Origin: Planctomycetota bacterium
GTDB taxonomy: Bacteria > Planctomycetota > Planctomycetia > Pirellulales > Pirellulaceae
Length of the DNA: 48,532 nt
NCBI GenBank assembly: GCA_018970165.1
Contig: JAGWWZ010000009.1
Location: forward strand, 1-48,532
Direction: 5' to 3'
Both the position numbers and the translations under genes were made by a program. The notes beneath the pieces are model-generated. The model saw nothing but the letters and a program-made list of their open reading frames with translations. It ran no database searches and was not told the DNA's origin. Within the stretch, counting starts at the first letter, position 1. Each line of letters opens with the position of its first letter. Positions 27,556 through 36,205 of the stretch are shown here, piece by piece.

Positions 27556-28578
27556 ATGAGTCTTGCCAATCCTGTCGGTGCCGCCAACGTCCAATTATCG
27601 GATCAAGATGTCCGCGCTATCGATTCCCTTCGCGAGAGTTATGCGCGATTGTGCGCGGAGTTGGGCAAGGTGATCGTTGGTCAACGCGAAGTGATTGAGC
27701 AGGTCGCGATCTGTCTGTTCGCGCGTCGGCACGCTTTGCTCATGGGTGTGCCGGGCTTGGCGAAGACCCTTCTGGTCAGCAAGATCGCTGAAACCATGTC
27801 CCTGGGTTTTAATCGAATCCAATTCACTCCCGACTTGATGCCGATGGATATCACCGGTACCGATATCCTGCAGGAGAACTCCGACGGACGTCGCGAATTT
27901 CAGTTCATTCGGGGACCGATATTCGAAAACATTATCCTTGCGGACGAAATCAACCGTGCACCACCCAAAACGCAGGCGGCTCTCCTGGAAGCCATGCAAG
28001 AACAGCGCGTGACGGTGCTCGGCAAGTCGTTCGAGTTGGAGTCGCCATTCATGGTTCTCGCCACGCAGAACCCCGTCGAACAGGAAGGAACCTACCCTCT
28101 TCCCGAAGCCCAATTGGACCGCTTCATGTTTCTCGTCGAACTCGATTACCCGAGCGAGGAGGAGGAAATCCAGATCGCCCGTACGACGACCGGAGATGAT
28201 TTGGTGCGATTGTCTCCCGTCCTCAGTGGCGAAGAGATTATGAGCTATCAAAAGTTGGTTCGGCGTATTCCCGTCCCGGATCACATTTACGAATACGCAG
28301 CCCGGTTGGTGCGAAAGACACGACCGCAAGGGACCTCGGCCCCCGATTGGTTGAAGCCGTTCATTTCCTGGGGTGCTGGCCCGCGAGCGGTTCAGAATAT
28401 TATCTTGGGCGCGAAAAGCAGAGCGGCTCTTCAAGGAAGTTACATGGTCCGCTTGGAGGACGTTCAGTATGTCGCCCGCCCGGTCCTCGTCCACCGCTTG
28501 ATCACCACCTTCGCCGCACAGGCAGAAGGCTTCACGGCCAAACAGATCGTCTCTCGCTTGGTGGACGAGATGCAGTGA
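27556..28578 (+). CDS. MoxR-family AAA+ ATPase
   Basis: A 340-residue MoxR AAA+ ATPase. These ATPases act as chaperones with vWA-domain partners to assemble or regulate membrane and periplasmic complexes. Walker A is LLMGVPGLAKTLL; Walker B and the following helix are ILADEINRAPPKTQAALLEAMQE; sensor 1 is VLATQNPVEQEGTYPLPEAQLDRFM, all standard for the family. The AAA lid follows (ARLVRKTRPQ through GAGPRAVQNIILGAKSRA). The start is the ATG at 27556; the frame is open further to 27517 (TTG), which is not needed. It is followed 4 bases later by a DUF58 protein and then a BatA-like protein with an ATGA overlap, the usual MoxR module order, so the three are almost certainly one operon. Confidence 0.96.
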   Translation: MSLANPVGAANVQLSDQDVRAIDSLRESYARLCAELGKVIVGQREVIEQVAICLFARRHALLMGVPGLAKTLLVSKIAETMSLGFNRIQFTPDLMPMDITGTDILQENSDGRREFQFIRGPIFENIILADEINRAPPKTQAALLEAMQEQRVTVLGKSFELESPFMVLATQNPVEQEGTYPLPEAQLDRFMFLVELDYPSEEEEIQIARTTTGDDLVRLSPVLSGEEIMSYQKLVRRIPVPDHIYEYAARLVRKTRPQGTSAPDWLKPFISWGAGPRAVQNIILGAKSRAALQGSYMVRLEDVQYVARPVLVHRLITTFAAQAEGFTAKQIVSRLVDEMQ

Positions 28579-28582
28579 TCCG

Positions 28583-29491
28583 ATGTTGAGCATCACGCGA
28601 TCCTTTCTCGACCCGCAGATTCTGTCCCGTTTGGCGGCGGTGCCGCTCCGACCTCGACATGCCATGCAGGGGAATGTTTCCGGGCGACATCCCTCGCCCC
28701 ATCGAGGCTCGAGCGTCGAATTTGCGGAGTATCGCAAGTATGTGCCGGGAGACGATCTGCGGCGCCTCGATTGGCGAGCCTATGGCCGAACCGATCGCTA
28801 CTATGTCAAGGAATTCGAAGCCGATACCAATCTGCGCTGCTGTGTGGTTTTGGATACCAGCGGTTCGATGGGGTTCGCTTCGAAAGGGATGATGACCAAG
28901 CTCGATTATGGGCGCCGAATTGCAGCCACCCTTGGGTACTTGGCGGTTCAACAAGGGGATGCCGTGGGGTTGTCGCTTGCCGCCGATCAAATCGTCCAGA
29001 ACATTCCTCCACGTCGTTCTGCTCCGCACTTGCGAGTCATCTTCGACACGTTGGAGCGAGCGGTTGCCAAGGGGGACACCCAACTTCCTAGCATTCTTGA
29101 TGAAATCGCAGAAACGGTACGCCAACGCGCCTTGGTTGTCATCATCTCGGATTTTTTCGTCGACCCAAGCCTTCTCAAACGATCCTTGGAGCATCTACGT
29201 TTTCGCAAGCATGACATCGCAGCATTTCATTTGCTCGACCAACAAGAGATCGATTTCGCGTTCGGTCGGCCAGTCCGATTCGTTGATATGGAAGGGAACA
29301 CCGCACTGTTCGTCGAGCCCAACGAAATCGCGGATCGATATCAGAGAGCGTTGCAGAACTATCTCAACCAAATGCAGAAGATCGTTCTCGAGACTTCGGT
29401 CGACTATCATCGGGTCCTGACCAGTGAATCGTATGAACATCCCTTGATGCGATTCCTCGTCGGAAGGACGGGATCTCGAGGTGTCCGATGA
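28583..29491 (+). CDS. DUF58 domain protein with vWA-like fold
   Basis: A 302-residue DUF58 protein, the standard neighbour of MoxR ATPases. The conserved EFAEYRKYVPGDDLRRLDW, YGRTDRYYVKEFEAD block is present, followed by VVLDTSGSMGF, an intact MIDAS DxSxS metal-binding motif of the von Willebrand A fold, and ALVVIISDFFVDPSLL. No signal peptide is seen, so it is probably cytoplasmic, where it can contact MoxR. It ends in an ATGA overlap with the BatA-like gene (29488-29491). The role is thought to be as an adaptor in the MoxR complex; the client in this organism is unknown. Confidence 0.95.
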   Translation: MLSITRSFLDPQILSRLAAVPLRPRHAMQGNVSGRHPSPHRGSSVEFAEYRKYVPGDDLRRLDWRAYGRTDRYYVKEFEADTNLRCCVVLDTSGSMGFASKGMMTKLDYGRRIAATLGYLAVQQGDAVGLSLAADQIVQNIPPRRSAPHLRVIFDTLERAVAKGDTQLPSILDEIAETVRQRALVVIISDFFVDPSLLKRSLEHLRFRKHDIAAFHLLDQQEIDFAFGRPVRFVDMEGNTALFVEPNEIADRYQRALQNYLNQMQKIVLETSVDYHRVLTSESYEHPLMRFLVGRTGSRGVR

Positions 29492-31614
29492 GCTTTCTGC
29501 AACCGTGGATGCTGGTCGCCATTCCGCTGGCCGCCATCCCGATCATCATCCATCTAGTCAATCAACGTCGATTTCAGACCGTGCCTTGGGCAGCGATGCG
29601 ATTCTTGCTGGAAGCAAATCGCATGTCGAGCGGCTACACTCGATTGAGGCAATGGTTGATTCTCGCCATGCGAACGCTGGCAATCCTGGCGTTGATCCTA
29701 TTCACCGCGAGGCCGCTGACCAGCGGGCTCTTGGCACTGCTCAGCGGCGACTCGAACACCCGCGCGATCGTCATCCTGGACCGCTCTCCGAGCATGGCAG
29801 ACACCCTGCCTGGGACCATCCGTACTCGTCTCGAATCCACCATCGATCAGTTATCCTCCACGTTTGAAACTCTAGGGATCCAACGGATCGTGCAGATCGA
29901 TGAGGCGTCGGGCAAACCGGAGGAGTTCGCATCGTTCAATCAATGGCGTCGCTCTGTTCCCCGCACAACCTGGAGCGCGACAAGCGATATACCTGGCCTG
30001 CTCGAACAAGCATTGGTTTATGAGAAAAACAATCCGAGCGGCAATTCCGTGATTTGGATCGGTTCGGATCTTCGCGAGTCCGATTGGCGCAGTCGAGATG
30101 GCCGGTGGGCAGCGTTGCGAGACGGTTTTCAGGCGTTGCCGCAAAACCTTCGCTTTTCTATTTTGGATCTGTCGGGTAATCGTCCTGAGGATCTCGCCAT
30201 TCGCGTCACCAACTCGCAATGCCTCGACAATACCGACACCCCGACCCTGTCCCTGAGCTTTCGGGTCGATCACACTCCAGCCAAAGACTCGTCATCCAAT
30301 GCATCGGACACTCCCCAATCGATCCCGGTAGAGATCGCCATGGGATCTTCTAGAACCAGTTTGGATCTAACGTGGAACAGCGGAGGAGCACAAGTCAACG
30401 ATTACCGTATTCCCCTTACGGCATTCGATAACAGCAAAGCTGAGGGGATTCGCGGTTGGGGGTGGGTGCGTATCCCCAGCGACTCCAATCCTGGTAACGA
30501 CATCAGTTACTTTGTGTTCGAGCAACCGCCACTGCGGCGAACATTGATCGTAAGCGACAATCCCGACTTGATCAGCGCGATCGAATTGTGCGCTAGTATT
30601 GCCCCGCAACAAACGCTGAAGTGCGAAACGGAATTGGTGACCCAAGCTCAATTGGGATCGGTAGCGATGGAGAATGTTGCCTTATTGGTTTGGCACGATC
30701 GACTTCCGTCAGGGAAATCGCTCGAAGTGGTTCAGCGATTTGTGGATTCGGGAGGACAGGTTTTGTTCGTTCCTCCGGAGGCACCCGATGACACTTTGGC
30801 TTTTGGTTTTCGGTGGCTCGAATGGCGCAATGTGGGATCGCCATCCAACGAAGCGGGTGCCAATACAGATGCTGCATCCGCTTCATTTGCTCGGATTTCG
30901 CAGTGGCAAAACGATTCAGAGTTGCTCGCCAACACGCTCAACGGAGCGCCGTTGCCACTCGGACAACTTGGGTTGCGACGAATCTGTTCCTTTTCGGGCT
31001 CCTCTTCCCCGCTCGCGAGTTTATCCGATGGTCAACCGATTCTCGCAGTCGTTGAGAACCAAGCGGTCCCAACTCCAGAGGGTTCCGTTCTATCGGCAGG
31101 CTCCGTGGTGATCTGCGGTACAACTCCATCGGACCGAGACTCGACCCTTGCAGGAGACGGTGTGGTGTTGTACGTGGCCATTCAGCGGATGCTGGCAAAT
31201 GGCGCGAAACGAGTGTCTGCGGTTCGTCAGGGAAGTGCGGGCGTGGATCGCAACTTGGTGGATGCGACCTCCCAATTGAAGGCGGGGGACGAGAACGCTC
31301 CCTCGACCCAATATGGGATGTATGCGGGCATATACGATTCCAACAACGCTCTGGTGGCAATGGAGCGGGGTGTGGCGGAGGAGGATGTGAGTATTGTTGA
31401 TGAACCTGGTTTGGCAGAAGCGTTTGGCGAATTGAAATGGGCGAGAATTGGGGTGGGAGTTCGGACAACCAGTCTCGTCCAAGAGATTTGGCGTTGGTTT
31501 GTGCTGGTAATGATTGCAGCGCTATTGCTCGAGGCGGTCCTTTGTTTACCCCGACTGCGCCGTCCTGCGGGTGGGGCCATTCGGACGCCGCAACTCGCGA
31601 AACAACGCTCTTGA
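29488..31614 (+). CDS. BatA-like membrane protein with N-terminal double-TM domain and vWA-like region
   Basis: A 708-residue membrane protein. The N-terminus FLQPWMLVAIPLAAIPIII, HLVNQRRFQTVPWAAMRFL and a second segment AMRTLAILALILFTARPL form the BatA (Aerotolerance operon) double-membrane domain. A von Willebrand A-like region follows with IVILDRSPSMADT, which retains DxSxS. The middle and C-terminal parts are large periplasmic beta domains, and a last hydrophobic segment (WFVLVMIAALLLEAVLCL, about 672-690) precedes a short cytoplasmic tail. This arrangement is common in planctomycete and Bacteroidota MoxR operons. It is translationally coupled to the DUF58 gene. It probably carries the periplasmic output of the module; the client is unknown. 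Confidence 0.9.
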   Translation: MSFLQPWMLVAIPLAAIPIIIHLVNQRRFQTVPWAAMRFLLEANRMSSGYTRLRQWLILAMRTLAILALILFTARPLTSGLLALLSGDSNTRAIVILDRSPSMADTLPGTIRTRLESTIDQLSSTFETLGIQRIVQIDEASGKPEEFASFNQWRRSVPRTTWSATSDIPGLLEQALVYEKNNPSGNSVIWIGSDLRESDWRSRDGRWAALRDGFQALPQNLRFSILDLSGNRPEDLAIRVTNSQCLDNTDTPTLSLSFRVDHTPAKDSSSNASDTPQSIPVEIAMGSSRTSLDLTWNSGGAQVNDYRIPLTAFDNSKAEGIRGWGWVRIPSDSNPGNDISYFVFEQPPLRRTLIVSDNPDLISAIELCASIAPQQTLKCETELVTQAQLGSVAMENVALLVWHDRLPSGKSLEVVQRFVDSGGQVLFVPPEAPDDTLAFGFRWLEWRNVGSPSNEAGANTDAASASFARISQWQNDSELLANTLNGAPLPLGQLGLRRICSFSGSSSPLASLSDGQPILAVVENQAVPTPEGSVLSAGSVVICGTTPSDRDSTLAGDGVVLYVAIQRMLANGAKRVSAVRQGSAGVDRNLVDATSQLKAGDENAPSTQYGMYAGIYDSNNALVAMERGVAEEDVSIVDEPGLAEAFGELKWARIGVGVRTTSLVQEIWRWFVLVMIAALLLEAVLCLPRLRRPAGGAIRTPQLAKQRS

Positions 31615-31735
31615 TTTATTTTTTCGGATTCGGGATGATCCGGCGGTTGACCAAAGAAGTTGGCAGGACGCCGCTTCGTGCATGTCATTGGTCGCATGTC
31701 CACAAAAACGCAATGGATTGCGTGATGGATCCCCT

Positions 31736-32029
31736 ATGCCATATGTACCGTACTGGTTCGAATTCTTCGCTAGCTGGTTTCCTTGGATCGTTCCCGTTTT
31801 GTCCCTTATGAGTTTGTGGATTGCAAGACTCTGCGACGATTCGCGTATTCGATCCAACGCGGAGCGAATCTACTTCATCATGATGATCATCGTCGCCACT
31901 GCGACCCTGCGAACGATTCTTGCGAATGAGCCCTGTTGGCTGTTGCACACAGCGAGTTTGGGGATCATGGTAGTGGGCGCGATTTTTCCCCATTGCCACT
32001 TTGACGCCGACATGACGGCAACGGAATGA
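31736..32029 (+). CDS. Small three-segment membrane protein upstream of mobA
   Basis: A predicted 97-residue protein I do not recognise. It has three hydrophobic stretches: WFPWIVPVLSLMSLWIA, IYFIMMIIVATATLR and LLHTASLGIMVVGAIFP, with short polar loops between. Support for it being real: the stop overlaps the mobA start in an ATGA (32026-32029), it lies in an otherwise gene-free gap, and its hydrophobic pattern is regular. Start is the ATG at 31736; the same frame offers an earlier ATG at 31682 (115 residues). It starts ~120 bases after the BatA-like gene and could be in the same operon. It might be a membrane partner of either the MoxR module or MobA; neither is shown. Confidence 0.65.
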   Translation: MPYVPYWFEFFASWFPWIVPVLSLMSLWIARLCDDSRIRSNAERIYFIMMIIVATATLRTILANEPCWLLHTASLGIMVVGAIFPHCHFDADMTATE

Positions 32030-32652
32030 AGCTGGCCTATCTTCTGGCTGGGGGAATGAGCCGACGATTCGGCAGCAACAAGGCCCGCGTCTTGGTGAGA
32101 GGAAAGCCACTTGTCGTCACTCTTGCGGACGATTTGAATCGACTCGATTGGCAGGTATCAATCGTAGCACAAACCACGGAAGATTATCGTGATCTCGGTT
32201 TACCGGTGATTGCCGATCTGCATCGCGATTCGGGACCGATGGCTGGTATCATGGCAGCCTTGTCGAATTGTCAATCACGAGGTTTCGAGTCTTGCTTGAT
32301 TGCGAATTGTGATCTCATTCCACCGAAAGGGGATTGGCCGCGGTGCTGGGCGTGGCTGGATGCCATGGAAACGCTCTGGTCAAGCAGTTCGAGTTCGATT
32401 GTCGTATTTGAATCGATCGACTTTATGCCTCTTCCTGGTCTATATGCATCCGGTCTCTGTGAACTTGCGGCAAAGCTTTGGGATAGCGGCAAGCGATCGC
32501 TGCGAGAGCTACACCAAGCTGTCCAAGCGTCTGAACAGCGAGCAATCGCGAAGGTCTCTTGGCCAGGGAATGACATGCCCCGGACCTTCAACACACCGGA
32601 AGAACTGAGTGCCATCGTTGCGGATGATTTGAATTCCGGTTCGATCAGCTAA
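32026..32652 (+). CDS. mobA: Molybdenum cofactor guanylyltransferase, MobA-like
   Basis: A 208-residue nucleotidyltransferase with the MobA fold. It transfers GMP from GTP to molybdopterin, making the bis-MGD form used by DMSO-reductase-type enzymes. The glycine-rich opening LAYLLAGGMSRRFGSNKARVLVRGKPL is the family signature, followed by DSGPMAGIMAAL, NCDLIPP (Mg2+-binding Asp in ANCD) and FMPLPGLYASGL. Length is close to E. coli MobA (194). It overlaps the small membrane protein stop by ATGA and the acyltransferase gene convergently by 8 bases. Other molybdopterin genes are not in the window. Related enzymes can use CTP (MocA); the GTP preference is inferred from family resemblance only. 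Confidence 0.85.
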   Translation: MKLAYLLAGGMSRRFGSNKARVLVRGKPLVVTLADDLNRLDWQVSIVAQTTEDYRDLGLPVIADLHRDSGPMAGIMAALSNCQSRGFESCLIANCDLIPPKGDWPRCWAWLDAMETLWSSSSSSIVVFESIDFMPLPGLYASGLCELAAKLWDSGKRSLRELHQAVQASEQRAIAKVSWPGNDMPRTFNTPEELSAIVADDLNSGSIS

Positions 32653-33862
32653 AAAACCGCTTCATGTTCAGGAACGGTTTCTCGAGCAAGTGATAACTTA
32701 CGAACGCTAGTGCGCTCGTTGCAGCAAACAGAGCAACGACGTAGGCGACGCTTAGAAATAGCGATGCGTTACCCAACCAAGGCATCTGCGAAGCGATCCA
32801 TGACAGCGGCAGCAGAGTTACCACCGGCAACTGGATCACGTACATTCCGTAGCTATATTTTCCAAGCCACAAGAGCCAGGGCGAGCGTAGGTACCGACTC
32901 AGCCTATGCGATCGAGAGCGAGTCACGACCGCTGCAAGAAGTGCGACCCAAAGCAATCCGAACAGTGTGTGAGTCAATCCTAGCCAACGATAACCGGCAA
33001 GAACTACGACCAAGCAAGCAACGATAAGAACGGACAAGAGATGCTTAGAGACCGCAGTCACGGTGTCGCTCGACAGACCGTTCCTCATGGCCGCAGCAAG
33101 GACCGCGCCGAGCATTAGAGCATCGCATCGAAATATCGAGAAAGTATCGACCGCCAAGGCATATTCCGGATTCAGAGCGACTGCGGCTCTTGTGATGCAG
33201 ACTACGAAAATCATCGCAAGAGAAATACGAATCAGTGCTTTGGAACTGAAGAAGAAGACGACTGCTGGCCAGACGAGATAAAAATGCTCTTCGACGGCCA
33301 AGGACCAGAAGTGATCGAGTGGACCAAAACACCAACTGTTGGTCCATATCATATAGAAATTCGAAGTGTAGGTCCAAAGGAACAGTTGGTTGCTGTGGGG
33401 CAAATCGAATGCATTGGTTGCGAGAACTGGCGGCAGAATGAATAGGCAAACCGCTAACGCGGAGAAATAAAGAGGGAATATTCTCAGAGCTCGACGAACA
33501 ATGAAGTTTTTGAAATAGTCGCGTGCATGTTTTGTATCAAGCAGGATACCTGTGATCAGAAAACCAGAGAGGACAAAGAACAGATCCACTCCGCGTTGAC
33601 CGAATTCGCTGTACGTCTCAGAGAATCCGAGCACCCAATGCGCTGTCGGATCCCATTCTTTCGTAAAACGGTACAAAGTCACCAACAGAATCGCGATTCC
33701 GCGCACGCCATCTAGTTCCGGGCAATGAGAACCGGGTTTCCAAACCGGTGAATCCTGCTCGCATGCTTCCAAAGAGCACTCGGGCGAACGAGGCCGAACG
33801 GCCGGTTGCGAAGCAACGGCGTCCGGTGCGATCAAGGGAATGGCCAGTGGATTTGGGTGCAT
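32645..33862 (-). CDS. Acyltransferase 3 family membrane protein (OafA-like)
   Basis: A 405-residue polytopic protein of the acyltransferase-3 family, which moves acyl groups (usually acetyl) onto sugars or other periplasmic acceptors. Signatures: ELDGVRGIAILLV at the first membrane segment, DLFFVLSGFLITGILLDTK, the RRALRIFPLYF segment with conserved Arg residues, and FWSLAVEEHFYLVWP. About ten hydrophobic segments are visible, ending at the C-terminus with FVSYHLLEKPFLNMKRFF. An extra ~50-residue cytoplasmic N-terminus (Pro/Ala-rich) precedes the first segment. It is convergent with mobA (8-base overlap) and 168 bases downstream of the mla operon. A role in modifying the glycan made by the WecA/Wzy pair is a guess. 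Confidence 0.93.
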   Translation of the reverse strand: MHPNPLAIPLIAPDAVASQPAVRPRSPECSLEACEQDSPVWKPGSHCPELDGVRGIAILLVTLYRFTKEWDPTAHWVLGFSETYSEFGQRGVDLFFVLSGFLITGILLDTKHARDYFKNFIVRRALRIFPLYFSALAVCLFILPPVLATNAFDLPHSNQLFLWTYTSNFYMIWTNSWCFGPLDHFWSLAVEEHFYLVWPAVVFFFSSKALIRISLAMIFVVCITRAAVALNPEYALAVDTFSIFRCDALMLGAVLAAAMRNGLSSDTVTAVSKHLLSVLIVACLVVVLAGYRWLGLTHTLFGLLWVALLAAVVTRSRSHRLSRYLRSPWLLWLGKYSYGMYVIQLPVVTLLPLSWIASQMPWLGNASLFLSVAYVVALFAATSALAFVSYHLLEKPFLNMKRFFS

Positions 33863-34030
33863 GCTTTTGTGGGAAGATGGATCGATCGCGAACGACCGAG
33901 AAGTTCGTCCTTAGAGGAAAACGACTCCGAAGAGTAGTTTGCGATCAACACTCCCACCGGATTTCCAGATAAAGATCCATCCATCTTTCTGGGATTAAGA
34001 CGACGATTGTAACGATCGTAGAGCCTTCGA

Positions 34031-35296
34031 TTATTTCAAACCCGCGCCGAGCGGGCGGCCGCTGAGAGCACCTCGGACTCCTATTTGGCCTGGATCCCTC
34101 GCGACCTTGTCGGTGGCGACACGGATATCATCGAGAATCGGCTGCAGTCTGCGAGAGAGGTTTTCAACGTTGCCTGAAACGTTTCGAATGCTGTCGAGTG
34201 TATCGGAGATTTTTCCATAAAGCGTGGGGTCGTCGACCAATCGGGCAATCGTTCCGCGATTGTTATTGAGGCGTCGTGCGAAGACCTGCAAGTCGGCAGC
34301 AAGTGCATCGATGTTCGCCAACGATCGGACCAAATTATCCGCGATTTCGTCGCTTCGCTCACTGAGAGGCTCAGTGATCTCAGCAATATTCTCGATCGCC
34401 TTGTCGGCATTCGCCATAGCGGATCGAACATCTTCGCCTATGCCATCGAAGTCCTTGCTAATCGCTTCGAGTTGGATGCTGAACTCTTCGAATCCTTTAA
34501 GCGTGCGTTGCAATTGAGAGAGGGTGCCCTGCGCTTCCTTGAATAATTCGGGAACCGCAGCGAGAGCTTCGGCAACGAGATCAGGTATCTGAGCTCGCTC
34601 GACTTGGGATCCGATGCGATTGATGGTTGTTACCGTGTTGTTGATATTGTCGAGCGTAGCCTTAAACGTCTGTGCAGCATCACGTATCGAACCTTCCTCG
34701 CCGCCAGCCATTTCCTGTGCGACGGCTAGGACGTTATCCAGTCTCTCTGCCATTTTTTGCATTGAGTTGGTCAGGCCGACCAAGTCACCAACAGCTTCGA
34801 GGGGATCGGGCACCACTTCGCCACGGGCAACGAATTCCCTTTCACCGATGGGAGCCTGAGCAACAGCCATCTCCCGTTCATCGAGAACTCCGTCTCGCGG
34901 GGAATTTGCCGAGCCATCGAACCGGGCAAGCAAGGAAGCATTGCTCGGCTCGACGAATTCGATAATCGAGTCTCCGCTGATCAACGATCCGGTTCGGATC
35001 CGCGGTGTCTCTCCGGCCATCAATTCGAATTCGCGATCGATTTCCAGCAATAGATCGACGCCGCCGTTTCTTTGTTTGCGAAGGTCGATCTTTGCAACTC
35101 GACCGATCAATACACCATTCTTGCGAACAGGTGTGTCGATGCTGACATTCGGAGCGCTCGGGAAGTTGACTGTGAAGCGATACTTCTCCACCCAGAACTT
35201 CGGAATCGCGCCGAAGAACGCGATCAGCAGCACTCCCACGATTGCGGATGCAAGAACCAGAACACCCACGCCAAAGCGGTAGCCATTGTCTTCCAT
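34031..35296 (-). CDS. MCE domain protein, MlaD-like
   Basis: A 421-residue membrane-anchored MCE protein, the substrate-binding part of a phospholipid ABC transporter. One N-terminal transmembrane segment (YRFGVGVLVLASAIVGVLLIAFFGAIP) is followed by the MCE domain at about 38-115 (VNFPSAPNVSIDTPVRKNGVLIGRVAKIDL). The last ~300 residues are long amphipathic helices (QEMAGGEEGSIRDAAQTFKATLD onward), like those of long MCE proteins that form a tunnel. It starts 6 bases after mlaF ends, so E-F-D form one operon. MlaC and MlaB partners are not found here. The E. coli MlaD is shorter, so this is a longer variant. Confidence 0.92.
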   Translation of the reverse strand: MEDNGYRFGVGVLVLASAIVGVLLIAFFGAIPKFWVEKYRFTVNFPSAPNVSIDTPVRKNGVLIGRVAKIDLRKQRNGGVDLLLEIDREFELMAGETPRIRTGSLISGDSIIEFVEPSNASLLARFDGSANSPRDGVLDEREMAVAQAPIGEREFVARGEVVPDPLEAVGDLVGLTNSMQKMAERLDNVLAVAQEMAGGEEGSIRDAAQTFKATLDNINNTVTTINRIGSQVERAQIPDLVAEALAAVPELFKEAQGTLSQLQRTLKGFEEFSIQLEAISKDFDGIGEDVRSAMANADKAIENIAEITEPLSERSDEIADNLVRSLANIDALAADLQVFARRLNNNRGTIARLVDDPTLYGKISDTLDSIRNVSGNVENLSRRLQPILDDIRVATDKVARDPGQIGVRGALSGRPLGAGLK

Positions 35297-35302
35297 GATG
35301 GA

Positions 35303-36205
35303 CTACTGAGCCTCCCTTCGAGCGATAGTGTCGTGAAGAAACGGAGTCTCATCGGAATGGCTGGCTTGCTGGGCCACCATTTCCATCAAACGTTCTCCCG
35401 CCTCGCCGCGGACAAATTGCCTGACACGGCGATCGGGACATTCCTCCATGGTTTCCGGAGGACCGTCGTAGAGGACTTGAGGTTCATCGGCCTTGAGCCT
35501 GGAGAAGGGATAGAGCATGATCACGCGGTCGGCAACTTTGCGAGCCGAGTGCATATCGTGCGTCACCAGAATACTTGTCACCGAATACTTGCTCTGCGTG
35601 CGCAAGATCAGTTCGTTGATCACGTCGCTCATGATGGGATCGAGTCCGGTTGTCGGCTCATCGTACAACAGCAATTCCGGTTCGAGAATCAAAGCTCGCG
35701 CCAACCCCACTCGTTTGCGCATCCCTCCGGACAACTGCGACGGACGCTTGGGAAGTACGTTGCGCGGCAACCCTACTTCGGAGAGCCGCTGTTCAATGAG
35801 ATGCTGCGGCGACCGGCCGTGCGGTACACCATGCTGCATCATCGGGAAGGCGATATTCTGCTGAATATTCAAACTGTCAAAGAGCGCTGCATTTTGAAAC
35901 ACAAAACCAAACCGCTTTCGCAGACAGGTCAATTCCGTTTCCGACATCGAGTAGATGTCCATGCCATCGAATAGGATCCGTCCGCTCGTCGCTGGAATGA
36001 GACCTGCCAACGACTTCAGAAAGAGAGTCTTGCCACAACCACTCTCGCCGATGATTGCTACCGTTTCGCCCCTCGCAATCGACAGAGAAATGTTGTTCAA
36101 GATGGTCTGTCGCCCGAAACGGATCGTCAGCGCCTCGGTTTGCACCAGAGGTCGTTGAATTGCGGCTTGATCAGATGCCAATTGGTTCAGAAGCGGATCG
36201 TCCAT
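35303..36205 (-). CDS. ABC transporter ATP-binding protein, MlaF-like
   Basis: A 300-residue ABC ATPase. Walker A IIGESGCGKTLFLKSLAG (51-68), signature LSGGMRKRVGLARAL, Walker B LLYDEPTTGLDP and switch His in ILVTHDMHSARKVADRV are intact, so it should hydrolyse ATP. The MlaF-type Glu/Asp-rich FDGMDIYSMSETELTCLRKRFG follows the Walker A region. Its start (36203-36205) overlaps the last base of the mlaE stop (TGATG), which sets the start; a longer frame to 36373 would lie inside mlaE. It drives phospholipid movement through MlaE and the MCE protein encoded next. Confidence 0.94.
   Translation of the reverse strand: MDDPLLNQLASDQAAIQRPLVQTEALTIRFGRQTILNNISLSIARGETVAIIGESGCGKTLFLKSLAGLIPATSGRILFDGMDIYSMSETELTCLRKRFGFVFQNAALFDSLNIQQNIAFPMMQHGVPHGRSPQHLIEQRLSEVGLPRNVLPKRPSQLSGGMRKRVGLARALILEPELLLYDEPTTGLDPIMSDVINELILRTQSKYSVTSILVTHDMHSARKVADRVIMLYPFSRLKADEPQVLYDGPPETMEECPDRRVRQFVRGEAGERLMEMVAQQASHSDETPFLHDTIARREAQ

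Noticed and set aside
27595-28737. Minus-strand frame of 380 codons antisense to the MoxR gene
   Set aside because: The plus-strand MoxR and DUF58 genes carry complete catalytic motifs; the antisense frame has none and covers both.
35072-35974. Plus-strand frame of 300 codons antisense to the mlaF-mlaD junction
   Set aside because: It covers the operon junction on the wrong strand and lacks any domain signal.
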